DNA of 64,000 nt from Isoperla grammatica (lineage: Eukaryota > Arthropoda > Insecta > Plecoptera > Perlodidae): NCBI GenBank assembly GCA_945910005.1, contig OX246747.1, forward strand, positions 39,127,190-39,191,189, read 5' to 3'. A program made the position numbers and the translations under genes. The notes beneath the pieces were generated by a model, which saw only the letters and a program-made list of their open reading frames with translations, was not told where the DNA came from and made no database searches. How positions within the stretch are numbered: position 1 is the stretch's first letter; every line of letters starts with the position of its first letter. This document shows, one piece after another, positions 36,174 through 45,320 of the stretch.

Positions 36174-36724
36174 CCTTTACCCACCACCTCCACCGACCTC
36201 ATCGTAGCTGCCATCACTCACTTCTCGCGGCGACAGTAACGCTATCTCTTGACAATTTTATAGGTGTATAGTCACAAGCCGTGTTGGGCCATAGGGATTA
36301 CGTACAAGGGTTCACACACACGCGTCATTGCAATAGCAATTGGAATAAGACTGGTATAAGAAAGTTCAAATATTTCAACTTTAATGTGTGGCTTTGTAGA
36401 TCTTCTCGGAACCGTTGGTCCATCCCTGTTAGTGTGCTAGTCTAGGGCCTATAGGGTTTAGCTTATCTGCAGATATGCGTTAGGTGGACAGCGCGTCATT
36501 GCATGTGAAGCCAACGTGATGTTTCCTAATCTTAATTAAATATTTTGCATTTTGAGAGTTACTGTACAGAAAATATCCAAAAATAAAAATACCCTTTTGC
36601 ACAAATCTTGGGCAAGCTAGTTAATTTCTAGTAAAACCAAAAAACTAAAAGTTTTGCGTATAATTCACATTGTATCATTTTTCCAATGTAATTAATTGTA
36701 ATTTAGTTGAAACTGTTGCGGCAG

Positions 36725-37730
36725 ATGACCAAACTGCTCGAGTGGCTGTGCGGCCTTGTGACGCTGCTTGCCGTATGGACGGCCCTGCTGACCTCACACC
36801 TCGCGGAGCAGTGGACCCACATCATCGCCCCCGCACCCATCGTCTGCATCCTGTTGTTTGGGGTGAGACCTCTTCCTTATTGTACACCGACACGTACTCG
36901 TGTTCCTTTTTTTTTTTTTTTTCCTTCTTGTGCAAGATGGCTTTTTCAGCCATTCTTTTGTCTTACTATCCAATATAAAACTGCTTCCTTTTCTGGCCTG
37001 CTCGTATCATTGGGCAGGGAGTCGATAAAAACCTTGAGGTTAAACTGTTAATATATTTCGGTGATCTCGTCGTTCATAACTGCAAACTGGTGGCCTTGAT
37101 GCTAGGGGATGATTGTTGTTGAACAGGTGGTTGTTTTTAAAGAATTTAACACTGATTGGTAACTATGGACTACTATTGTTTAATGAGGTCAGAATACACA
37201 CACACACAAAAAAAGATGAAAACTCGCTTTACTGTTCTATACTTTAAATATACCAATACTTTGCCACACGCACGCCACTCGCTCACGCACCCTCGCCAAA
37301 AACACAAACTCACCGCCTTCTCTGCTTTAAAAAACTACCCCTCTTTTGGGAACTATTACTAACACTGGCGCTCTATTCAAATTTATATTTATGCTTACAT
37401 AACGTAGTTACCGTTTGGCTTTCATTACAGATCTACTCTGTGACCGTGGTCCTGTGGAGAGTCTTCAACTTCAATGACTGTCATGAAGCTGCCGAGGAAC
37501 TGAAGAAGGTAACTTAAATGCATACCGGACCAGCGAGTTTGATCGCCTTTTGTTCAAGTTAATTCAAATTAATTTAGCAATACATAATTTCATACCTATC
37601 AGTTGTAGAAATGTGTCTCTTTCACATTTACATTTTCAAGTGAAAATTAAAATTTATGTTCTCTTGTTTTCAGCAAATAATGGAAGCCAAGATAGACCTT
37701 CAATCAAAGGGCATCAAATTCCAACAATAA
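36725..37730 (+). CDS. DPM3: Dolichol-phosphate mannosyltransferase subunit 3 (DPM3)
   Basis: A small ER membrane protein that anchors the catalytic DPM1 in the dolichol-phosphate mannose synthase complex, which makes the mannose donor for N-glycans, GPI anchors and O-mannosylation. Coding exons: 36725-36862, 37431-37508 and 37674-37730, all phase 0, with GT/AG borders. The product is 90 residues; the human protein is 92. It starts MTKLLEWLCG (human begins MTKLAQWLWG). Two hydrophobic segments (about residues 6-25 and 36-56) are followed by a Phe-x-x-Cys/His-Glu-Ala-Ala-Glu-Glu-Leu motif and an Ile-x-Glu-Ala-x-x-Asp-Leu helix, the conserved cytosolic DPM1-binding tail. The CAG just before the ATG could be a splice acceptor, implying a non-coding first exon upstream. 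A truncated LINE sits in intron 1. Identification is firm; exon borders are by eye. Confidence 0.93.
36907..37045 (-). mobile_element. 5'-truncated LINE tail in DPM3 intron 1
   Basis: On the minus strand an open stretch reads Ile-Asp-Ser-Leu-Pro-Asn-Asp-Thr-Ser-Arg-Pro-Glu-Lys-Glu-Ala and ends Asn-Gly-stop, with TGA at 36948-36946. Then come a short 3' tail and a run of about 16 A (T on the plus strand, 36907-36922). The same C-terminus is found at 46494-46660 and 48690-48840. The arrangement of protein end, short 3' UTR and poly(A) fits a 5'-truncated non-LTR retrotransposon. The clade is not identified. Confidence 0.7.
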
Positions 37731-37755
37731 AACATTCCACAAAGTTTTGTAATTT

Positions 37756-37761
37756 AATAAA
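37756..37761 (+). terminator. DPM3 polyadenylation signal
   Basis: Canonical AATAAA 25 bp after the DPM3 stop codon. A second AATAAA-like word (TAAATAAAC) is near 37804. The very short distance to the stop implies a compact 3' UTR. Confidence 0.7.
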
Positions 37762-38340
37762 ACTGAATGATGTATTTAAAGAGGTTTTATCCGTATCGGA
37801 TCGCTAAATAAACGACGCTGACAGTTGTCTCATTCTAAATGTGTGGCTAATCTAACGGGTAAGGGTGCCAATATGAAAGCCACGCAAAATGAACATTTTC
37901 TAGCAACATCATATGAATGCTATGTGCAACATTGTGAATGCGTAAAATAGTACTAAACACAAGCTATGTTGTTTCCTCAGACCTAAGAGCTAAGCTGAAC
38001 GTGTTTCTATTGTTATTTTTGCTACTGTGCACTTTTTCAATGTTTTAAGGACACTTTTGCCTATTATTATTTGGATACTGAAACAATGTTCATTTTGTGT
38101 GTTTTTTTTAACTGTCCTAAAATGTAAATCTGTGTAGTAGGTAAATGGTATACTGTACGTAATAGAGATCAAGAGTATGATTATGAGCAGTCAATAACTT
38201 GTTTTTTACCATGGCATCCACCAATCAGAAGCCTTAAATCCAGCCAATAGCTTATTAGTTCCTATAAACTTCCTTCTTTCATAATACCAGACGTTACCGA
38301 GTCTAACAGCTCTGAACACGTCTTCTAAATTAATCCAGTC
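37762..38340. other. DPM3 3' flank, no gene seen
   Basis: AT-rich spacer. CCATGGCATCCACCAATCAG near 38210 resembles CCATGGCAGCCACCAATCAA near 47427, a short shared word probably from an old dispersed repeat. Nothing else assigned. Confidence 0.4.
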
Positions 38341-40690
38341 TAATCCAATAAATAAAATAAATTCACATTTAGAGTCTACCCACTCAGTAATTAAAATGAT
38401 TTGCAGTGGGGGACTTTAATTTAAAGTGACTAAACCAACCCTGTAGGCTTCGAACACCATCGACGAGTGAGCGATAACCAGACAATCAAAGATCAATATT
38501 TCAAATACAAAACATATGAATCAGTGATTGGACAGTGCGAACACCTGCGGACAAATCGTCGTGTTAGAACTTATTTCGTCCATATCCACTTTTCACTTTT
38601 TTTTAGTTGTTATGGTATTGCATATTGTCAATGCGTATTTAATCCATTTCCGCAATCTCTGGGTGAAATTTTCTATTACTGTCGATTATCTCGGTGCTTG
38701 TTTGATCCATATCCACGAGGTTGGAATAAATGTCAGAACTTATTTGAGCCATATCCACATGCACCAATCAGAACCGCGGGATTGATCGGCCGGCCACTAC
38801 GAACAGTTGCGATGGTATTCAGAGGATTTTCCATTCGTGTGTTCTGCGTTGTTAGCTTGCTGACAACCGATTTGGCAAGGTGTTTATTACATATTATCCC
38901 AATATCTGAGTTCATCTCCAGCACCGAACTTGCCCAAGGAACTGGATTTCAGATAACGAGTTTGTCTTTTTGATATTTTTAGGCCTAGGCTCTGTAAGTT
39001 ATTGAGCTTGTTCATAAACAAATTTTATATTTACCCTAGATATAGGACCTAGGCCTACTGAGTAGGCCTGACCAGTGCCCGAAGTGGAAATATAAAATTG
39101 GCGGGATGAACAGTAGTATAGGCAGTCATACAAATAGTATTATGCCTGCACAAGTAAACTGTGAGACGGGTGGAATGGGAGGTCCGTAATCATCGTAAAA
39201 AAAAATTCTTGAAGGAGAATACGGGCACAATATTCACATGTTTTATTTTAATTGTACTTACGGAAATGTGATAAAATTCTAATATAAGTTCTATTAATTT
39301 AAAAACTGTACTCTACTCATCAGTAATTGCCCGGACTGCGGAAGGGATTGCGAGTGGGCTGAGTATGTATAGGCAATCCGTTCTGAGAGTAGCGATCATT
39401 GCTTCGGGGGTTAGGGGGGGGGGGGTGTGACGTGTGACCGGACACTTACAAAATTATTCGTTCTACAAACGTCTCATCCACGTGTCAAAAATATCCAATC
39501 GAAGGATGAGAGAAGCAAGTATGATTTTAATTTTACCTTTGGAATTTTGTGTGTACTCGTACTTGTAATTACTTGTTTGTAAGTTAAAACTTTGATATCG
39601 TTTTATTAATAAAAATTAATTTGTAATCAGATCATTAATATAATTTCTTGTGTAGTTCTTTGCCATGTAATATTTTAATATTACATTGCAAGCAATTAAA
39701 CCCTGTCGAGGTAGTTCCTTCTCCTCGTGGGGACTGGTGCCTGCAACGAGGGTGTTGTGTATAATAATATCTCACTCATTATTTCTTTCTCTTTTTTCCT
39801 TTGCTGATGCACAAATGGCAACCTAACCTCTACCCCTGTCGCACCCTATCCTTTTCACTGACAGTTATGCGACGTGTGTTCATAGTTTCTGAGCCAGGAT
39901 CGTTGTCATTTTTGTAGCTGCACAGGTCCACCACTGGCCCTTCCTCATGGTGTGGGTTCCTCCCACTTTGCTCATTCTCAACTTGTCCCAGTAAAATCCT
40001 AGGAATGTCCATAATGTCCCTCGCCTACGCTAACATGACAATAACTATGTTTCCAAGAACTGCCTTGTAAAGGAACCTAATCAATCGCCTAACGATTAGA
40101 ACACCTTTATCAGTGTATACTGTAATTATAACTAATGTTTTGGTTTTCGTTGGCATATTAAAGCATTTTTATAATTTTTTTTATTTTTTTTTTAAATTTA
40201 ATTTTGTAAGCTTAAACATTAATAAATTGATAAAAAAATTATTTTTATGCCAAATCAAGTTCCCTGTACTACTGAGTCATCAAATATATAATTTATTATC
40301 CAAGGTACACCTAATACGATCAAAATAAGAGTAAAGTGGATATGGACGAAATAAGTACTAAAAATTTATTCATTTTTGTCAGGAGCTGTAGTCCATATCC
40401 AACAATGAGTGCCCTGTTCTGGGGGAAATACAAAAGCAAAATGTTTTGTTATTATGAAAATACTTAAACTGTATCCATACTTGAACAATAGAATTCAAAA
40501 ATGGTGGATGCCTTGTAACAGATAAAAGTACCAGCAGTTTTACATTCAAACCCCGTTTTCTCCGTCTGCGAAAAAGCGGATATGGACGAAATAAGTACTC
40601 ACACGACGAAATGCCAGAATCAATAAGGCCGATTCAGAACTTTGAATTTATTGTGTGCTTCGTTGCTAGGACGGCCCCGAAGTCACCGTT
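38341..40690 (+). mobile_element. Older dispersed repeat, split by a nested TIR element
   Basis: 38341-38556 and 40609-40690 together match 61100-60650 on the opposite strand. Shared words are AATAAATTCACATTTAGAG, TCTACCCACTCAGTAA, CAGTGGGGGACTTTAAT, GTGAGCGATAACC, CACCTGCGGACAAAT, then AAATGCCAGAATCAA, GGCCGATTCAGAAC and TGCTTCGTTGCTAGGACGGC. In the 60.7-kb copy the two halves are contiguous, which shows that 38557-40608 is an insertion here. A third small fragment is at 58648-58690. The family is unknown; no coding capacity. Confidence 0.75.
38557..40608. mobile_element. 2,052-bp TIR element with AAAT target duplication
   Basis: Inserted in the older repeat between GCGGACAAAT and AAATGCCAG; the empty site at about 60730 reads GGACAAATGCCAG in complement. 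AAAT at 38553-38556 and 40609-40612 is the duplicated target. The left end is CGTCGTGTTAGAACTTATTT and the right end in complement CGTCGTGTGAGTACTTATTT, both followed by CGTCCATATCC, about 34 of 37 matching. The word CCATATCCAC recurs near 38706 and 38749, and an inner terminus-like copy (GTGGATATGGACGAAATAAG) is near 40336, so subterminal repeats are present. No transposase is readable; the element is non-autonomous. 4-bp duplications with CG-starting ends do not match a superfamily I can name. Confidence 0.8.
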
Positions 40691-40825
40691 TATTTATTCC
40701 TAAGCCAAGAAGTAATGGAATTGAATCCACATTAGAAGTTAAAAAACTTCTGCCTGAAGCGGGATTTGAACCCGGGACCTTCTGCATTGGAAGCAGGGAT
40801 GCTAACCACTGGACCAACGAGCCGT
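40691..40825 (-). repeat. Short tRNA-derived SINE
   Basis: On the minus strand from about 40823: GGCTCGTTGGTCCAGTGGTT (A box TGGTCCAGTGG), an anticodon arm CCTGCTTCCAATGCAG with CCA (Trp) in the loop, and a B box GGGTTCAAATCCCG. The acceptor ends do not pair well, so it is not a functional tRNA. A 60-bp body with an AAGTTTTTTAACTT hairpin and an AATAAATAAA tail follows. Total about 135 bp, a complete short SINE. It lies at the right end of the older repeat. Confidence 0.65.
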
Positions 40826-40904
40826 TGTTTAACTCGCCTATACCTAAATTATTCTTTTCGTGTTGATGCTAACAAGCGACGCAGGCCTTCCATGAATGGC
40901 ATAA

Positions 40905-41190
40905 TCGTTGAGTGAGTAATATAGGGTAGAGGCGCAACGCTATCGGCAGTTTGTCTAACGCCTTTCACTGCCCAACATGCCTTAGTCGGGTAGGAGTTTG
41001 CCAAGCGACGCGATGACGGAGCCTGATTAGTCGGCTGTCTTTGCATATCTTAGGCGAAGTAGCCGACCAATCAGGCTCCGTCATTGCGTCGTTTGGCAAA
41101 CTACTACTGACTCAAGTATGTTGGACAGTAAAAGGTGGTAGACAAACTGCTGATTGTGTTACGCCTCTACCCTATATTACTCACTCAACG
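40905..41190. mobile_element. 286-bp fold-back element with GCATAA target duplication
   Basis: The two halves are long imperfect inverted repeats of about 130 bp with a loop of about 25 bp near 41040. Left arm words: CGTTGAGTGAGTAATATAGG, GTAGAGGCG, GCAGTTTGTCTA and GACGGAGCCTGATTAGTCGG. The right arm gives the same words in complement. GCATAA at 40899-40904 and 41191-41196 flanks it. No coding capacity. The transcript would form a near-complete hairpin. Confidence 0.8.
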
Positions 41191-41196
41191 GCATAA

Positions 41197-42659
41197 GCTT
41201 ACCTATCAGACAGCATATAGAAACCTCCTGCATATAGCAACCTCCTATCACAGTAGTTTCTGGATGCCAAGTGGAGGTAAAATATATAAACAAAATATAA
41301 GCAACACAATTTACAGAATTTAAGTTTTTTTTTATTAGGGTACAGATTCATCTTAAATAATTAGGCTAACTTAGAACATAATATCGTGAACCTCACAGTG
41401 TGTTGGATTTACAATGCATTGGTAACAGTCAGTACATCAAATGAGGTGAAAAGAAAACAACGGTGAAATACTTTTCGTATACAAACACTTCTCGACGTTA
41501 AATCCAATATTGATGGGGTATTTGGGTCTCAAACCAGGGCCCGATTTCTCATTTTACCAAACGGCGCTTTATGCTAAACTGGGTGTAGGGACGTTATTTT
41601 TTTTTAAATGAACTAACATTCGCATAGCTCAAGTTCAGTTCGCCGGATTATTCTAAGCCCCCTCACGTCCCCAAGGGTGCGAAACAACGTAGAGAAGTAC
41701 TTGACAACCCAAAATGTCTGTATCTCCCAGCAAACCAAACCCGTCCGGGATTTACGTTCCGTTCACAACAAAACTCGGTAGCTAACCTTAAGCTAGTGGC
41801 CACAATCAAGAGTACCTAGTGTATGTTACTCGTGCCAGTGTCCACCTAGTGTACGATGGCCTAGAATAATAACCTTCACGATTGCTAGTGAGTAAGTACG
41901 CCTACATAGTGGTCTAACTGAAGCTAACGCCCGTTAACAGATCACGCGGGGCAATGACTGACCGCACGTCTTCCGTTAACATCCTGTGCGTATTCCGCCC
42001 GCGGCAGAATTCATTTTCATAAGTGTCCATTTCAACAACGTTCGGTTATGACGGCAGTTTAAACTTTTCGAGGTTCTTCCAACGATCGGTCCTTTCTTGA
42101 ATGCGTTATAAATCGAGTTCGGAGCTTTTACAATCTTTGGTATCGGAAGTGGCTTAGGTTAACGGCCCGAGTGTACTTACGATCGGACATCCATGTATTT
42201 AAATAGGTTGTATTGTAATTGAGGTTAGCTCCCAAGCTCCATCGTTAGGGGGCCCAGCTTCAACACCGGTCATATGAACAAGCATGCACTCGGAACAGTT
42301 CCTAGTGAGTAAGTGCTACCGGTACCTCCATACACGACAATAAATAGTAGGGATGGGCCACCGCGTGACATGTTATCGAAAACCGAATGTGCGTACAACC
42401 AGAAATTTAAAAGGAAAAAATCGACCCTTTTGTCTCGATTCTTTTTAAGTTGGGAATATATGCGACCAAAAAAATGTGGATTTCTTTCCAATTAATGCAC
42501 TCAGTTTAAGGACTTACAAAACTTTGAAAAAAAATGTAGTAATTTAAAAAAGAAAACGTTTCAATACAGCGTCCGCACAGAGTCGACGTTTTTGCCCCCA
42601 TCCCACCCCCGACGTCGTGACGCAATGAGTAACGCTGACGCGTCTCGCCGACCGACACA
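41197..42659. other. MANF 3' flank, no gene seen
   Basis: Spacer with short open frames only. No repeats of note and no recognisable exons. A CCTAGTGAGTAAGT word occurs near 42301 and a similar TGCTAGTGAGTAAGT near 41882, possibly a small local duplication. Confidence 0.35.
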
Positions 42660-44215
42660 CTAGAGCTCCTGGTGCATATACTGCGGCTTGAGCTCCTCTA
42701 TCCGGTTGATGAAGTCGGGCTTCTCCAGACATCCCTCGCACTCTTCGTCCCAGTCCGACAGGATCTTCTTGAGGTCGCGCACCTTCAGCTTCTTCAGGTC
42801 AACTGTCTTCAGGTCGATCGTCTTGTCTGCGGAACAAACGCGATCCGTTTAAAATCGTGTGTACATCAACCAACAAAAACATCATGGGAACTTTCGTATA
42901 AAAAAAGAACAATATAAGCCTACAGATTTATTGTTATTAAATAGCACAAAGTGTTAATACATTCAAATGGTCCCCTGGACACCTGAAAATTAAACCTCGT
43001 CACTGTCGTTTATCAAACTACAAAACATACCAACATCTATACATGATGAGACAAAAAATAAGGAACCTAATTCACAGAATCCTCACGGAAGACCGCCGTG
43101 GTTCAATACGTCTCCCAGCAGGATATTGAGGACTCGAACTAACACATAGATACAATTGACAAGCAAACTCCTCATAGGAAAATGCAACTAGTCAATTTTG
43201 AGTGGTCAATGTAGTCTATTGCGTACCATATCGTAGGTCGCATATCTGCGAGTCCTTCTTCTTGAGTTTCTCGCAAATCTTGTCGCCGGGCATCGACCAT
43301 GAGATGGGTTTCGAAACCTCGCCCAGGATTCCCGTCGCGCTCTCGTCTAGCCCGCCCAAGTAGTAACACTGTCGGGGGAAAACAAAGCAAACTTTACAAA
43401 CAAAAACCACCTCTTGCGCAACTCGTGTAAGACAAAAAAAACTTTCCACAAGTTTTTTACTTTGGAATAGGACTAAGCTGCAAACTTATACGTATAGGCC
43501 TGGTTGCAGAACTAATCTTTGTGTAATTTTTGTGGGGCAATGCCCTGTTGCTGATAAATAAACATGAATCTAGATATAGACGTCAAATGCCCAAGACTTA
43601 CAAATCTGTTTTCCTTGCCCTTCGATGTTTTGCAGAACCTCCTGAATTCTGTTTCGATTTTTTTGGGATCTGATTTTACGTCTGGTGACAGAGTGGCGCT
43701 GAATTTGTCTATCACTGCAATACAAACTGTAAACAAAGAGAGATTGATTAGAGATAGCGTAAACACTACACTGTCAGTATCCCAGTACAAGCTTACAGAT
43801 CCATTTAGGCCTATGTCTGCTAGGGCCCTAGGGTAGGTTACTCGTAAGGTTGGCTAATGGTTGGCTAGGCCTACCTACTCCATGGACATTAAACCCGGGC
43901 ACTAACTGTGCATGCATGCATGGTGTATGTCCATGTAGGTCTAGGCCTAGGTTACACATGGGATCTAGAAAGACTGGAATCGTGGCCAAACCAGTAGTAG
44001 GCCTAGCCTAGGCTACCCCTAGGCCCTAGGTCTAGGCCTAGGCCGACTTGGGTAAGAAGGTAGTGCAAGTGGTATTATACAAACACTATACTTGTCGAAT
44101 GTCCATAGTTACCTTCACAATCGTCCTTTTTTGCCGAGTTTACAGGAGTTGTCAGAGAAATTATGGTTATGACGACGACCCATAGGATTAGGCCTAACTT
44201 CCCTTTTGCTTCCAT
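42660..44215 (-). CDS. MANF: Mesencephalic astrocyte-derived neurotrophic factor (MANF/ARMET)
   Basis: An ER-luminal and secreted factor that supports protein folding under ER stress and neuron survival. Coding exons on the minus strand: 44215-44113, 43726-43602, 43368-43227 and 42826-42660; the phases join correctly to give 178 residues (human about 182). Residues 1-28 form a signal peptide with a long hydrophobic core. Eight cysteines are present (33, 36, 66, 77, 108, 119, 153, 156), the MANF number and spacing. Residues 31-36 are DDCEVC; 71-80 are GKENRFCYYL; 106-119 are [14 protein letters not shown]. The SAP-like C-terminal domain has CEGC at 153-156. It ends His-Gln-Glu-Leu, a KDEL-like retention tail in place of the usual RTDL-type ending. 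It is head to head with PAIP1. Confidence 0.96.
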
Positions 44216-44810
44216 AGTTAAATCTCGTGAAATACTTCGTTATAATGAGTCTTATGTCTCCTTCAATAATTGAAAAGTATGCACAATACGTTTAGAGGAA
44301 CTTATTTAGGCCTACCTACATAAATAAAGTAAAAAAGTTATAGTTCGGTGACTTTATACTCGTCTGCAATACGCCTATCCACGTTGAGCGTGTCATTCAG
44401 GCGCATAAACCAGATGGCGATATGTGATTGGTCCAATTTTGAAACAAAATCGCTTTTTCAGCCAATCGTGGGATGTCTCGTCAATATTTTGTTTTTCGAC
44501 CTTCGATTATTTTCTCGATCAACAATGGTGATTTTCGATAGTTCGATCTTTGATTCATGTTTTACTTCCGGTCCAGCCAGTTCCAGTTCCACCACCACCT
44601 AACAACGTCGTCCATTTCCGGTCGTCTTGCTCCTATCTCGATTTTATTATTTATCAAAATCTAATCAAACGGCGGGGGGTGAAACGCCATTTTTGTACAG
44701 TACATTCAGTAAAATTAAGAGTAAGCTTCGTATTTGAATTGTGTATGTACCTCGATTTAGGACATAGGACACAAACCGAGGCGATTGTTACGGCAGTTGT
44801 GAAGAAGGTT
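44216..44810. promoter_or_regulatory. Probable bidirectional promoter, MANF (-) / PAIP1 (+)
   Basis: The region lies between the divergent start codons of MANF (44215) and PAIP1 (45321). It holds GTGATTGGTCCAATTTTG near 44426 (CCAAT in both orientations), CCAATCGTGG at 44462-44471, and two ETS-type words, ACTTCCGGTC near 44567 and ATTTCCGGTCG near 44613. The CCAATCGTGG word joins CCAAT to CGTGG, the halves of ER-stress elements, but order and spacing differ from the classical forms, so its role in MANF induction is only suggested. A possible PAIP1 5' splice donor (GAAGAAGGTTAGTG) is near 44801, giving a non-coding first exon. Confidence 0.5.
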
Positions 44811-45320
44811 AGTGTTCTTAGGAGCGAGGCCAGGCTGGGCAAAAGCGTAGTTTCTTATCACCCGTGTTTCATTGTGACTGTGTCTGTTTCTAGGGGGTTA
44901 GGCCTAGGCCCTTGGTCTAGGGAGTATGTCATAAGTGTAGCCACGTTTGTAGCCAGTTTAGTTGTGTGATGTATGAAGCTAAAGGTCACCACCCAACTGC
45001 AAAAATGACCAGGCCTAGGTAGGTTAGAGTCTGTCTAGGCTGGGCTAATCTGATGTAGGGCCTAGGCCTAGGCCTACCATTGCTCGTTCGTCAGGAGGAT
45101 AGACTAGCCTCGACTAGAGATTGGAATCGAATAGAATGAGACTAGGCAGAGGGCCTAGGCCTAGGCCTAGCTCCTAGACCTGCTTACTGTTGTTAGCGAG
45201 TAACTGAAGTTAGGTTACTCACCTCTAGGCTTTATGTAGGCTAAGCTATGGCAATGTCTGTAGAGTTCCTTGACACCATCCTTGTAGAATCTGGCATTGT
45301 TTGTTGCAGGGCTTCGAGAC

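Noticed and set aside
38467..38973. 168-codon plus-strand frame
   Set aside because: It starts in the old repeat and runs across the precise boundary of the inserted TIR element at 38557, so it cannot be an ancestral gene.
40750..40823. Functional tRNA-Trp (CCA) gene
   Set aside because: Acceptor ends pair poorly and the sequence continues into a short body with an AATAAATAAA tail, as in a SINE.
45297..45320. Earlier ATG at 45297, in frame with PAIP1
   Set aside because: It lies before the TTGTTGCAG acceptor at 45301-45309, so it is intronic; the first exonic ATG is at 45321.
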